Origin: RGIG8306 sp964566025
Lineage (GTDB): Bacteria; Bacillota; Clostridia; Lachnospirales; Lachnospiraceae
Direction: 5' to 3'
Assembly: GCA_964566025.1 (NCBI GenBank)
Contig: CAZMHF010000026.1
Location: 1 to 28,933 of the forward strand
DNA length: 28,933 nt
The notes below the pieces were generated by a model, which was not told the origin of the DNA, did not search any database, and saw only the letters and a list, made by a program, of their open reading frames with translations. Numbering within the stretch: position 1 is the stretch's first letter; every line of letters begins with the position of its first letter. This document shows, piece by piece, positions 13,556 to 22,695 of the stretch. The position numbers and the translations under genes are program-made.

Positions 13556-15576
13556 TAAGAGGCGCTACGGCGTCTTTTTTTGCGGAAAAATAGAAGATAA
13601 ATAAGTAATAAAATAACGAGAAATATAGCGATACCAATTAATAGAAAAAAGATTGTTGGTTTAGCAGAGTCGGCGACATAAGTATCGGCAGAATCTGGAG
13701 AGAATCGTCTAGCGGGAAGCTGACGAAAGGAAGAAGCATTGCTTTTTATCGTGGTATGTCCAAGGACATAATCTCCGAGACGGTATTCCTTTGTTGCAGA
13801 AAACGTTTGCGCCAAAAGATTGCCAGAGGAATTTGTTAGATGAGTGGTTATGGAAGAAGGATCAATACCAATAGGAAGCGTGAGTGTTGCTTCTGCATCT
13901 GAGGTAACAAAAGAAACCTCAAATACGTTTTGAAGTAGGTTAGAAGAAGCATCAAAAGAAGGTTCTTCAATAGAAGAAAGAGACTGTCTTGCAAAGTTTG
14001 AAAAGGCGTAATTGATGAGCGTAGTTGTATCATGATATTGCTCTGGTGCTGCTGCATTTAAAACTACAACAATTAGGGAGAGGGAATCATTTTCCGAAAA
14101 CGTCACAAGGCAACTGCCTGCTTCATTCGTTGTGCCTGTTTTTCCACACACAATAGAAGGATTGTATAGTTCGTGATCGGATAATAAAAACTTGTTCGTA
14201 TTTGACATAGGGCGTTTTTCTTTTACCAGATTTGTTTCGCCAATTACATAACGAGGGGTTGAAGAAATGGTGCGAAAATCTTGACTATTTAGGCAAGCAG
14301 AGAAGATAAGCGCGAGGTCATAAGCGCAAGTATAATGTTCTTCGTCATGCAGGCCGTTCGCGTTCTTGAAAGATGTATTGACACATTGTAAAGCGTTTGC
14401 TCGTTGATTCATCAAAGAGACAAATTCAGAAAGAGAGCCATTGCCTATTTGTTCGGCAAGAGCGTTAGCAACTTCATTGGCTGATGGGAGCAAAAGCCCA
14501 TAAAGACAGTCCTTTACGGACAGCACTTCGCCCTTTTTTATACCAATATGACTACTACCGGGCGGCAAACTGGAAATGGATTTTGCCGAAAAGGTGATTT
14601 TCTCAGTTAGGGAAAGATGTTCAAGCGTAAGAAGGGCTGTCATAAGCTTGGTCGTACTAGCTGGATACGCCGTTTTTGTTGCATTTTTTTCACACAAAAT
14701 GGCATTGGTTTTGGCATCGAGAACAATCGCGAACTCGCTTGAAATAGAAGGTGGCGTTGGCCATTCTTCTGGAAAAGCCCATGCATTTGTTGTTGCCGAT
14801 GCAGGCGTTGTTATTGAAAAAACGATGCTTGCACATAGAAAAAGTGAGAGCATTGATTTCGCTGTTTTTTTTGCGTTTGCAAGAAAGGCAAATGCGAAAA
14901 TACCGAGAACGATGAGTGGTGCGACAAATAGTAAAATGATGCGAAGGACAAGATCAAAGAAGAAGCCTTGCGGAACAATATTAATGAGCATATCCTCTGC
15001 GGGATCAAGAATCCACAAGTCATTTCTTTGGAAAAAGACATGGTGAAAATTTGTCCAAAAGCTATCAAAATCAAATAGTGCATAAAGACCGAGAAGCAAA
15101 ACAACACCGAAGCAAAAGGCGAGAACCCATAAAAATGTTTTAAAAAATAAGGCAAATGTTTGACGCACTTTTTTTGTATAAAGGGCATAAGAAAAAAGCC
15201 CCACAAAGAAAAGCACGAGGTAGATAATAGCGATTTTATAAAGAAGCATGGCATTTAAGTAAAGGATTTTCACATCTACCATATGCTCCTTTTCACGCTC
15301 ATTAAAAAATTCGCGTTGCTGATGAAACATGGTCGTTTCCACAACAAGAGAATCCTCTTTATCAGAAAGATAATCAAGCATATGCTCCGTTACATGCATC
15401 AAATCAGGCATAGTCATCTGTACATCATCGAGAACATGGTACTTGCCGTATTCCTTTTCATAAAAAGAGAGGTTTGAAAATGCACAAAGATTTAGTGCGG
15501 TTATGAAAAAGAAAAGGATTAAGCATAGTGAGGCAAAAGCAGAGCTAATCATTAGAAAAAAGTTTTTAAAACGCAT
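13537..15576 (-). CDS. TIGR01906 membrane domain fused to D-Ala-D-Ala carboxypeptidase
   Basis: A 679-residue protein with two joined parts. Residues 1-233 match the TIGR01906/DUF1461 integral membrane family: helices near 8-30, 110-132, 143-168 and 208-233, with conserved EREKEHMVDVK and FHHVFFQRNDLWILDP segments. Residues 236-261 look like a signal peptide (KK, hydrophobic core, then ASA at 259-261). Residues about 278-520 are a PBP5-type D,D-carboxypeptidase with STTK at 307-310, SAN at 365-367 and KTG at 479-481, all catalytic motifs intact. A C-terminal domain, a final membrane helix (near 645-665) and a basic tail follow. It would trim peptidoglycan stem peptides outside the cell. ATG 15576 has AAAGGAG six bases upstream and begins 12 bases after ntpD, so it is likely the last gene of the V-ATPase operon. 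Confidence 0.9.
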   Translation of the reverse strand: MRFKNFFLMISSAFASLCLILFFFITALNLCAFSNLSFYEKEYGKYHVLDDVQMTMPDLMHVTEHMLDYLSDKEDSLVVETTMFHQQREFFNEREKEHMVDVKILYLNAMLLYKIAIIYLVLFFVGLFSYALYTKKVRQTFALFFKTFLWVLAFCFGVVLLLGLYALFDFDSFWTNFHHVFFQRNDLWILDPAEDMLINIVPQGFFFDLVLRIILLFVAPLIVLGIFAFAFLANAKKTAKSMLSLFLCASIVFSITTPASATTNAWAFPEEWPTPPSISSEFAIVLDAKTNAILCEKNATKTAYPASTTKLMTALLTLEHLSLTEKITFSAKSISSLPPGSSHIGIKKGEVLSVKDCLYGLLLPSANEVANALAEQIGNGSLSEFVSLMNQRANALQCVNTSFKNANGLHDEEHYTCAYDLALIFSACLNSQDFRTISSTPRYVIGETNLVKEKRPMSNTNKFLLSDHELYNPSIVCGKTGTTNEAGSCLVTFSENDSLSLIVVVLNAAAPEQYHDTTTLINYAFSNFARQSLSSIEEPSFDASSNLLQNVFEVSFVTSDAEATLTLPIGIDPSSITTHLTNSSGNLLAQTFSATKEYRLGDYVLGHTTIKSNASSFRQLPARRFSPDSADTYVADSAKPTIFFLLIGIAIFLVILLLIYLLFFRKKRRRSASYYSLRF
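13558..13581 (+). terminator. Terminator of the exonuclease gene
   Basis: An 8-bp stem (13558-13565 with 13570-13577, including two G-T pairs) closes on a TACG loop of the stable UNCG type, followed by seven Ts. It lies inside the 3' coding end of the opposing carboxypeptidase gene. Confidence 0.75.
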
Positions 15577-15588
15577 GTGCCGCTCCTT

Positions 15589-16206
15589 TTATTTTCGTGT
15601 GGTGCGTTTAATCACCTTTAGTCGAGTGAACTCTTCGCGTTCCTTTTCGTCAAGAGAATTTTGAATGTCAAAAATCAATTCTTCATACATTGGAATCGTA
15701 ATGTTTTTTAGAGCATTTGCTCTTTTTTGCGTTTTTTTAATGTTCGTCGCCAAACGATAAGCGCTATTTTCTATCGTAGATAGCTCAATGGTTAGCTCTT
15801 TTACATTTTGAAAGGCTGAACGCGCTATATCAAGAGATTCCGTTGTAGAATAAAAAGAGTAAGTTGGGGTAATCGTTTCGGCATGATATTCCACGAGAGG
15901 AATTTCTGTGCCCATAATACTACGGCTTTTTATCTTAATGGATTGATCAAGCGGTACAACATTGGCGATTTCCATTACATAAGAAAGTCCGAGGTCGATA
16001 TTTGCTGTTTGTAGCTTTGCATAAGCATCGGTAAAACTAGCGTCGATTTTTGATTGAATAGAAGATGCCTTATCAATTAGCTCCATTAGTTCCTTGATTA
16101 AAACATTTCGCTTTTTATCCATTAACTCATAACCCTGTTTGGCAAGGGCAAGAGAATTTTTTGCAATAATTAAGTTGCCTTTTGTGGGAAATGCATTTGG
16201 ATTCAT
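15589..16206 (-). CDS. ntpD: V-type ATPase subunit D
   Basis: A 205-residue subunit D, the central shaft that turns inside the A3B3 head and joins it to the membrane rotor. It starts with the family's MNPNAFPTKGNLI lead, and long coiled-coil helices fill both ends (about 10-60 and 130-200) with a short strand-rich middle. TGAGG lies upstream of ATG 16206. Eleven bases separate it from ntpB, and the carboxypeptidase gene follows closely. Confidence 0.95.
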   Translation of the reverse strand: MNPNAFPTKGNLIIAKNSLALAKQGYELMDKKRNVLIKELMELIDKASSIQSKIDASFTDAYAKLQTANIDLGLSYVMEIANVVPLDQSIKIKSRSIMGTEIPLVEYHAETITPTYSFYSTTESLDIARSAFQNVKELTIELSTIENSAYRLATNIKKTQKRANALKNITIPMYEELIFDIQNSLDEKEREEFTRLKVIKRTTRK

Positions 16207-16217
16207 AAATTACCTCA

Positions 16218-17609
16218 TTATTCGTTTGCCAAAGTTGTCTCTTTGTAAAATTCGTCAATAATTTTTGCATCAATACGATCAAGTTCTTCTTTTGGCAGCA
16301 TGCCTAGCAAGCGCCATCCTAAATCAAGCGTTTCGATAATAGAGCGACTTTCGTCCTCCTCTTGATTAACAAAGGTTTGCTCAAAGGCCTTTCCAAAATT
16401 TAAATAAAGCTTGTCTTCAGCAGATAATTCATCTTCGCCAATAACGCTAGCAAGCGCGCGCACATCGCTTACCTTTGCATAGGAAGCAAAAAGCTGATTG
16501 GCAAGAGATTGGTGGTCATAGCGAGTGAAACCTTCACCGATACCGTCCTTCATCAAACGAGAAAGAGAAGGCAGAACATTGATCGGTGGGTAGATGGATT
16601 GTCCTTGTAGAGAACGCTCCAATACGATTTGCCCCTCTGTAATGTAGCCTGTAAGGTCAGGAATTGGGTGGGTGATATCGTCATTTGGCATCGTTAAAAT
16701 AGGTAGCTGTGTAACCGAACCATCAAGACCTTTTACAATGCCTGCTCGCTCATAAAGGCTAGCAAGCTCAGAGTACAAATAGCCAGGGAAGCCCTTTCGT
16801 GAAGGGATTTCACCACGTGAGGAAGAAACCTCTCGCATAGCCTCCGCAAAAGAAGTCATATCTGTTAGGATAACAAGAATATGCATATTGCATTCAAAGG
16901 CAAGATATTCAGCGGCGGTTAAAGCAACCTTTGGGGTAATTAATCGCTCAACAACGGGATCGTTTGCCAAATTCAAATACATCACAACGTGCGAGCTAAC
17001 ACCGCTTTCTTCGAATGTCTTTCTAAAGTAATCAGCGACATCATGCTTAACACCCATTGCCGCAAATACGATAGCAAAATTGTCATTTGAGCCATCACCT
17101 AAGGAGGCTTGCTTTGCAATTTGGGCAGCAAGGCGGTCGTGAGGTAGACCATTGCCAGAGAAAACAGGAAGCTTTTGGCCACGAATGAGCGTTGTCAAAC
17201 CATCAATTGCCGATAAGCCTGTACATATATAGTCGCGTGGATATTCGCGCGTAACGGGATTTAACGGTTTTCCATTGACATCTTTGCGGATAGAAGAGCG
17301 AATAGGGCCTAGTCCATCAATTGGCTGACCAAGACCATTAAAGGTACGGCCTAAAATATCCTTTGACAAGGAAACTTCCATAGGATGTCCGAGAAATTTT
17401 GTGTGCGTATTTTTTAAAGAGAAGTTCTCTGTTCCTTGAAATACTTGAATTAATGCTTTGTCCTTATATAACTCAACAACTCGACCAAGACGCATTTCCT
17501 TGCCTTGAATGTTGATTTCAACGATTTCGTCGTAAGAAGCATTTGAAACACCTTCCAAAACAACAAGTGGTCCATTTACCTCATTCAGACCGATATATTC
17601 GATAGACAT
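16218..17609 (-). CDS. ntpB: V-type ATPase subunit B
   Basis: A 463-residue non-catalytic B subunit that alternates with A in the cytoplasmic hexamer and shapes the nucleotide sites. The N-terminal barrel (about 1-75) is followed by the nucleotide-binding-like domain, without a canonical Walker A (PVFSGNGLPHDRLAAQI in its place, as normal for B). SSSRGEIPSRKGFPGYLYSE and PDLTGYITEGQI are family hallmarks. AAGGAGG lies seven bases before ATG 17609. Length and content are normal. Confidence 0.97.
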   Translation of the reverse strand: MSIEYIGLNEVNGPLVVLEGVSNASYDEIVEINIQGKEMRLGRVVELYKDKALIQVFQGTENFSLKNTHTKFLGHPMEVSLSKDILGRTFNGLGQPIDGLGPIRSSIRKDVNGKPLNPVTREYPRDYICTGLSAIDGLTTLIRGQKLPVFSGNGLPHDRLAAQIAKQASLGDGSNDNFAIVFAAMGVKHDVADYFRKTFEESGVSSHVVMYLNLANDPVVERLITPKVALTAAEYLAFECNMHILVILTDMTSFAEAMREVSSSRGEIPSRKGFPGYLYSELASLYERAGIVKGLDGSVTQLPILTMPNDDITHPIPDLTGYITEGQIVLERSLQGQSIYPPINVLPSLSRLMKDGIGEGFTRYDHQSLANQLFASYAKVSDVRALASVIGEDELSAEDKLYLNFGKAFEQTFVNQEEDESRSIIETLDLGWRLLGMLPKEELDRIDAKIIDEFYKETTLANE

Positions 17610-17621
17610 AAAGTAACCTCC

Positions 17622-19391
17622 TTACGCATTTTTTGCCAATACATTTTCATAGAATGTATCGATTTTAGTTTTATAATCGGCGAAAAGAGCCAGATTATTG
17701 TTAGGGATAGAATATTTAATAGCGATAATTTCTTCAAAAATATGCTCCTCACGCAAAATGCGCATAGGCATACCGATTGTAATTAATTCTTTTGCCTTTT
17801 TGTATAAATACAAAATAGTTTCCATCATCTTAGATTGCTTTTCAAGAGGAACGCAAGTATCGTCAGGATGGAACGCATTTTGCTGCAAGAAACCGAGGCG
17901 AATAACACGTGCTATCTCAAGGACAAGCTTTTGGTCATCTGGCAGTACATCCGATCCAATTAGTTTTACGATTTCCATTAAGGAGCTTTCCTGATTGAGC
18001 AAGGACATAATCTGGTTGCGAGAATCGATAAAATGTGGGTGGACATGTAGGTTATACCAAGGCGCTAAGTCGCTTAAATACTCACTATATGAAGTAAGCC
18101 AATGAATTGCGGGGAAATGTCTTGCATAGGCAAGCGATTTATCAAGTCCCCAAAAACAGCGTACAAAACGCTTTGTATTTTGCGTAACAGGCTCGGAGAA
18201 ATCACCACCTTGTGGTGAAACGGCGCCAATAATAGAAACAGAGCCTTCCGTTCCATTTAGGTTTTGCATCATGCCAGCACGCTCATAAAAAGCAGAAAGG
18301 CGGGAAGCTAAATACGCTGGGAAACCTTCCTCGGCAGGCATTTCTTCTAGGCGTCCTGATAACTCACGAAGTGCTTCTGCCCAACGCGAAGTAGAATCTG
18401 CCATAATAGCAACATGATAGCCCATATCGCGATAATATTCCGCCAATGTAAGACCTGTATAAATAGAAGCCTCACGTGCAGCAACAGGCATATTCGAAGT
18501 GTTGGCGATTAGGGTTGTCTTTGAAAGCAATGGATTGCCAGTCTTTGGATCAATCAGCTTTGCAAAATCCTCAAGAACCTGTGTCATTTCATTTCCGCGC
18601 TCGCCACAGCCAATATAAATAATAATATCGGCATCGGACCATTTAGCGATTTGGTGTTGCGTCATAGTCTTTCCAGTTCCAAAGCCGCCTGGAATGACAG
18701 CGGTACCGCCTTTTGCGATTGGAAACAATGTGTCAATAATTCGTTGCCCTGTTTGTAAAGGCATCGTTACGGGATGTCGTTTTTGAGTTGGTCGTGGAAT
18801 ACGAATAGGCCATTTTTGCATCATCGAAATAGCGATTTCATCGGCACATTCCTCGGTTTTTACGAAAACAAGAGGCTCTAAAATGGTATAGGCACCATTT
18901 GTTACAATTTTTGTAATCACGCCTCGAATATGAGGTGGAACCATAATCTTATGAACAATGGCAACCGTTTCTTGCACCGAGGCAATAATGCTTCCCCCAG
19001 AAATCTTGTCCCCCACCTTAGCGAGCATAGTGGTGTCCCATTTGCGTTCTTCGTCAAGCGAATTTACCGAAACACCTCGTGAAATAAAGGCGCCCGAAGC
19101 TTCGGCAATTTTATTAAGCGGACGCTCAATACCATCAAATATATTGGAAAGAATACCAGGCGCCAAGGTAACGGATATGGCACTATTGGTTGGGTATACC
19201 ACATCACCTGGTCGAAGACCAGAGGTTTCCTCAAAAACTTGAATGGTAGTCATTTCACGCGTTAGTGAAATAACCTCGCCAATAAGTCTTTCCTCGCCAA
19301 CATAGGCCATTTCCGACATCATAAAATCCGTTGTACCTTCAATAAAAATAAGCGGGCCATTAATGCCATAAATCGTATAGGATTTATTCAT
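17622..19391 (-). CDS. ntpA: V-type ATPase catalytic subunit A
   Basis: A 589-residue catalytic A subunit, which hydrolyses or makes ATP at the head of the enzyme. Walker A is GGFGTGKT at 235-242, and GCGERGNE places the catalytic Glu at 264. The non-homologous region typical of A subunits lies at about 110-195. ADSTSRWAEALRE and EEMPAEEGFPAYL are further signatures. AGGAGG lies eight bases upstream of ATG 19391, which falls eight bases inside ntpE. It is complete. Direction of action (ATP-driven pump or synthase) cannot be told from this subunit. Confidence 0.98.
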   Translation of the reverse strand: MNKSYTIYGINGPLIFIEGTTDFMMSEMAYVGEERLIGEVISLTREMTTIQVFEETSGLRPGDVVYPTNSAISVTLAPGILSNIFDGIERPLNKIAEASGAFISRGVSVNSLDEERKWDTTMLAKVGDKISGGSIIASVQETVAIVHKIMVPPHIRGVITKIVTNGAYTILEPLVFVKTEECADEIAISMMQKWPIRIPRPTQKRHPVTMPLQTGQRIIDTLFPIAKGGTAVIPGGFGTGKTMTQHQIAKWSDADIIIYIGCGERGNEMTQVLEDFAKLIDPKTGNPLLSKTTLIANTSNMPVAAREASIYTGLTLAEYYRDMGYHVAIMADSTSRWAEALRELSGRLEEMPAEEGFPAYLASRLSAFYERAGMMQNLNGTEGSVSIIGAVSPQGGDFSEPVTQNTKRFVRCFWGLDKSLAYARHFPAIHWLTSYSEYLSDLAPWYNLHVHPHFIDSRNQIMSLLNQESSLMEIVKLIGSDVLPDDQKLVLEIARVIRLGFLQQNAFHPDDTCVPLEKQSKMMETILYLYKKAKELITIGMPMRILREEHIFEEIIAIKYSIPNNNLALFADYKTKIDTFYENVLAKNA

Positions 19392-19968
19392 TTGAAATAC
19401 CTCCTAGTTGATAATTTGAACGCATATTTGTTAAGCTTGTTAAAAAAGAATGATCAATTAGTACACTCGTTGCTGGAATCATCGCTTTTGTTCCGCCGAT
19501 AAAATCCTCGTCAGAAATTAGCAAAGTTGCGTTTGTTTTTTTTGCCAATTGCTCTTTTAGTGCAATGTCAGAAGCATTTAAATAAATTTCCGCAGAAAGC
19601 TCTCCAGCGAAATTTAAAATATAATGTATTTGCTTTTCTAATAAATCAACATAGGCTGCTGTTTTCATAAAATCAACTAATTTTGCGCATGCTTCCTCAA
19701 AAAGCTCCTTAACCAACGTGGCATGGCGCTTACTAAAAGAAGCTTTTAGCTCCATAGATTCCTTTGATAGCTCTGAATTTAGATGACGCCTTAAATCGTC
19801 CTTTTCAATTTGGATTTTCAAATCCGCTTTACGCGTTTCGGAAATAACATGTTCATTATAGATTTCTTGAAGACGGTTTGTATAATCGTCAACAATTTTT
19901 GAACGAATTGCGCGTGCATGATTCATGGCATTCTTTTGAAAATGTTGAAGTTTTTCGTCTGTTGTCAT
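19384..19968 (-). CDS. ntpE: V-type ATPase subunit E
   Basis: A 194-residue peripheral stalk subunit. The first 110 residues are a charged helix suited to a coiled coil with the G/H subunit; the last 80 form a mixed domain that contacts the head. AGGAG lies six bases upstream of ATG 19968, and the 3' end overlaps ntpA by eight bases. The order F-E-A within the operon supports the call. Confidence 0.9.
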   Translation of the reverse strand: MTTDEKLQHFQKNAMNHARAIRSKIVDDYTNRLQEIYNEHVISETRKADLKIQIEKDDLRRHLNSELSKESMELKASFSKRHATLVKELFEEACAKLVDFMKTAAYVDLLEKQIHYILNFAGELSAEIYLNASDIALKEQLAKKTNATLLISDEDFIGGTKAMIPATSVLIDHSFLTSLTNMRSNYQLGGISNE

Positions 19969-19977
19969 ACCGCTCTC

Positions 19978-20286
19978 CTATAATTTTAAACCGATTGCTT
20001 CATTTACATAGCTTGTAATGAAATCGGCTTGTCGTCCTGTTCCGTGTCGGTCAGGAATTTCTACAACAAGAGGCATGGAGTGAGATAACTTAACCGAATC
20101 AAGCACTTCAGGAAAGTTGCGCCCAAAGTTCTCGGTTAATAGCAAAATGCCAATCTCCTTATCTTGTAGTACCTCTTCAATTTTTTGACTAAGTTCTTCT
20201 TTTGTATGAAGAACAGCGCCGTCAATACCCGTTAGGCGAAAGCCCGTATAGGTATCAACGTTATCGCTGATTAAGTACATTTTCAT
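19978..20286 (-). CDS. ntpG: V-type ATPase subunit F
   Basis: A 102-residue F subunit (named NtpG in Enterococcus hirae), which binds subunit D at the rotor. The CheY-like alpha/beta pattern is clear: MYLISDNVDTYTGFRLTGID, an EVLQDKEIGILLLTE strand and MPLVVEIPD. AAGGAG lies six bases before ATG 20286. Length is typical. Confidence 0.93.
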   Translation of the reverse strand: MKMYLISDNVDTYTGFRLTGIDGAVLHTKEELSQKIEEVLQDKEIGILLLTENFGRNFPEVLDSVKLSHSMPLVVEIPDRHGTGRQADFITSYVNEAIGLKL

Positions 20287-20296
20287 AAAAAGCTCC

Positions 20297-20734
20297 TTAT
20301 AGTTTTCCTAAAATCATAAAGGAAATGATCAGTCCGTATAGACAGCAGCCTTCCGCAAGTCCTAAGAAAATCATGGATTTACCTAAGATACCAGAGTCCT
20401 CGCTAATTGCACCAAGCGCAGCACTTGCAGCAGAGGCAACCGCAATACCACCACCAATACAAGCTAGACCTGTTGAAAGGGCCGCTGCAAGATAACCTAG
20501 ACCTGTTGCAAGACCTTCGGTATTTTTAACGACCTCGCCACCTTCTGCATATACAAATGTACCCTGATACATAAGGATGCTAGCAATGACAAAGGAGCTA
20601 GCAAATAAAATTAGATTGGTTGTTAAGGCTCTTTTATAACGCGTTTTCGTTTTTTGACCAGCAAAAAAATAAACGGCAGGAATCACAAAACTCATAAGAA
20701 TAGCAAGACAAATAGCAATTTTAACGTGTAACAT
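20297..20734 (-). CDS. ntpK: V-type ATPase membrane rotor subunit K
   Basis: A 145-residue proteolipid of the rotor ring that carries the ion. Four hydrophobic stretches are present (about 3-25, 38-60, 75-108, 118-145). The last pair forms the classic hairpin, with the ion-binding Glu at 128 in LAEGCCLYGL; the first pair carries no acidic residue in a membrane segment, so there is one ion site per subunit. Whether sodium or protons are carried is not decided by this motif alone. AGGAGG lies upstream of ATG 20734. Confidence 0.93.
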   Translation of the reverse strand: MLHVKIAICLAILMSFVIPAVYFFAGQKTKTRYKRALTTNLILFASSFVIASILMYQGTFVYAEGGEVVKNTEGLATGLGYLAAALSTGLACIGGGIAVASAASAALGAISEDSGILGKSMIFLGLAEGCCLYGLIISFMILGKL

Positions 20735-20745
20735 AATAAATCCTC

Positions 20746-22695
20746 CTAAAGATTGTTTTTGGTAATCGTTGAATACGATTTAAATTTGCGGCCCGTTCCA
20801 CTATAAAAGCGAGAAAAGAATTCATAATATTCTAAACGAAGCACTTGAATTCCAACGATAAGGCCCTCCATTAAGCAAACAAATATATTGCCAATTACGA
20901 TAACGACCCAGTTTGGAGAACCTGCCTCCGCACCAGCAAGCATAAGAACAACTTGCATCATTGCCGCATGGCTTAAAGCAAAGGCACCAATACGCACAAA
21001 TGAAAGGGTGTTGGAAAAATAGCTTAATAAAATTTCAAATAGTTCAAAGAAGGTTTGAACCAAAAACATCGAAACGGATGTTTTTTCTTTTGCAGGCTCC
21101 TTTGTTAGCTTACGTGTGATGGGTTCCTTTAATGCAATAATAAGAAGAGGAAGCCCAAACATAACACCAAGAACAATTCCTGCGGGCAACGCATTGCCGC
21201 TCATAAACAAAAAGATAACAGCGACGAGCGAGGCGTAAAAAACAAAACCAGCCAGCCCGCTCTTGTCAAGTAAGCCGCGCTCTATATCACGCGAGCGAAT
21301 GCTATTAATCATATTAAAAAGCATGACAATTAAAATTAAAAACATACCAAATGCAATGGCATAAACAAAAACGGTATTCATATTTCCGATAAACGGCAAT
21401 CGTGTCATCGCTGTGACAGGGTGAAGCCAACGGGCTTTAATAACGTTTTCAAAACCAAAGAAGCTACCAAACATAAAACCAAAAAAGGTTGAGAAAAGAC
21501 CAGCGGTAGAGATGATAGCGGCAAGTCGGTTCTTTTTCAATTTGTAAATAAGTGCGCCTCCAAATAGTAAGCAAAGACCTTGTCCAACATCACCAAACAT
21601 ACAGCCGAATATAAAGGCGTAAGTGAGGGCGACAAATATTGTTGGATCCATCTCATTGTAATCAGGAATACCATACATTTCTACAAACAACTCAAACGGC
21701 TTAAAGATGCGCGGATTTTTAAGCTTTGATGGCGGATTACTAAATACGTTGTTATGATCCGACTCAACGATGCAGTACACATCCTTGTCCGTCTCAATTT
21801 CCGATTCAAAGGCTTTTGCATCTTTTGTAGGCATCCAACCACATAAAATAAAAAATAAATCGTGGCCTTCGCGTGTACATGCTGCCATTTTTCGCACATC
21901 AAAGTGCTTTGCAGTATTTTCAAAACGCTTATAAATGGCGGCTAGTCGATTGATATCTTGGTTAAGTCGCAAAGCAATTTCCTCATCAATTCGCAATAGT
22001 TCTTTCTCCAAATAGTCAAGCTTGTTTTGAAGTTTTTGTGCAATGCCCTCGGGTGAGCCAACATAGCCATCTGGGAAATACAGTCGCTCAAAATGAAGCG
22101 ATAAATAAATGGCATCAATACGGTCGGCAAGATCAACAGGAACAAAGTAAACGCCCCATACGTAATCCTTATCACTATGAGCAGGCAAGAAAAACGTATT
22201 TAAGTTATCCATTGCATAGCGCTGAAATTTCTCATAATAGTCAATCGCAATTTTTCCAAAACGGAACTTGATATAGGTGAATTTTAGAATGTCCGAAATA
22301 TTCGCATTAAGACCTTTAAAGGGCAAAATCTGACGATGTGTTTTTTCGGTTGCGTGGTATTCGTCCGTTAGCAGTTTCTGTTGCTCCTTCAGCTCTTTCA
22401 AATCATCGCGAATGGAGAAAAATCGTATTTTTGCCTCATCTAAAGAAATCGAATAGGCGTTATTTATTTGTTCTTGAAAAGCGCTCGTATAAATTGGCTT
22501 AACAAGGTCTTGGATTTCACTGTATAACTCCTTGTGGGGATTACTTTCCACAAAAGGCTGCAAATCTTTTACCGTCTTTAGCTCGGCAAGAGCATTTTCC
22601 AAATGAATTTCATATTTGGAAAGATACGTTTCAACAACGGTATCGATATAATCCTTCGGTCCCGTAATATTGATAAAAGACATTTTTTCAATCAT
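20746..22695 (-). CDS. ntpI: V-type ATPase subunit I (membrane stator)
   Basis: A 649-residue I (a-type) subunit. The soluble arm (about 1-340) has long coiled coils and anchors the peripheral stalks; the C-terminal half has about seven to eight membrane helices. Arg568 in SFVRIGAFALSHAA and Arg620 in QVLRLEYYEFF are the residues that face the rotor Glu during ion passage. GGAG lies upstream, and the start shares one base with the ntpC stop (TAATG). Complete. Confidence 0.97.
   Translation of the reverse strand: MIEKMSFINITGPKDYIDTVVETYLSKYEIHLENALAELKTVKDLQPFVESNPHKELYSEIQDLVKPIYTSAFQEQINNAYSISLDEAKIRFFSIRDDLKELKEQQKLLTDEYHATEKTHRQILPFKGLNANISDILKFTYIKFRFGKIAIDYYEKFQRYAMDNLNTFFLPAHSDKDYVWGVYFVPVDLADRIDAIYLSLHFERLYFPDGYVGSPEGIAQKLQNKLDYLEKELLRIDEEIALRLNQDINRLAAIYKRFENTAKHFDVRKMAACTREGHDLFFILCGWMPTKDAKAFESEIETDKDVYCIVESDHNNVFSNPPSKLKNPRIFKPFELFVEMYGIPDYNEMDPTIFVALTYAFIFGCMFGDVGQGLCLLFGGALIYKLKKNRLAAIISTAGLFSTFFGFMFGSFFGFENVIKARWLHPVTAMTRLPFIGNMNTVFVYAIAFGMFLILIVMLFNMINSIRSRDIERGLLDKSGLAGFVFYASLVAVIFLFMSGNALPAGIVLGVMFGLPLLIIALKEPITRKLTKEPAKEKTSVSMFLVQTFFELFEILLSYFSNTLSFVRIGAFALSHAAMMQVVLMLAGAEAGSPNWVVIVIGNIFVCLMEGLIVGIQVLRLEYYEFFSRFYSGTGRKFKSYSTITKNNL

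Noticed and set aside
14576..15046. A 156-codon plus-strand frame opposite the carboxypeptidase gene.
   Set aside because: It is antisense to a well-supported coding sequence, has no binding site of note and a composition typical of a shadow frame.
20297..20734. Sodium specificity of the ATPase rotor.
   Set aside because: Only the Glu and nearby residues can be seen; the full ligand set for sodium cannot be confirmed by reading alone.
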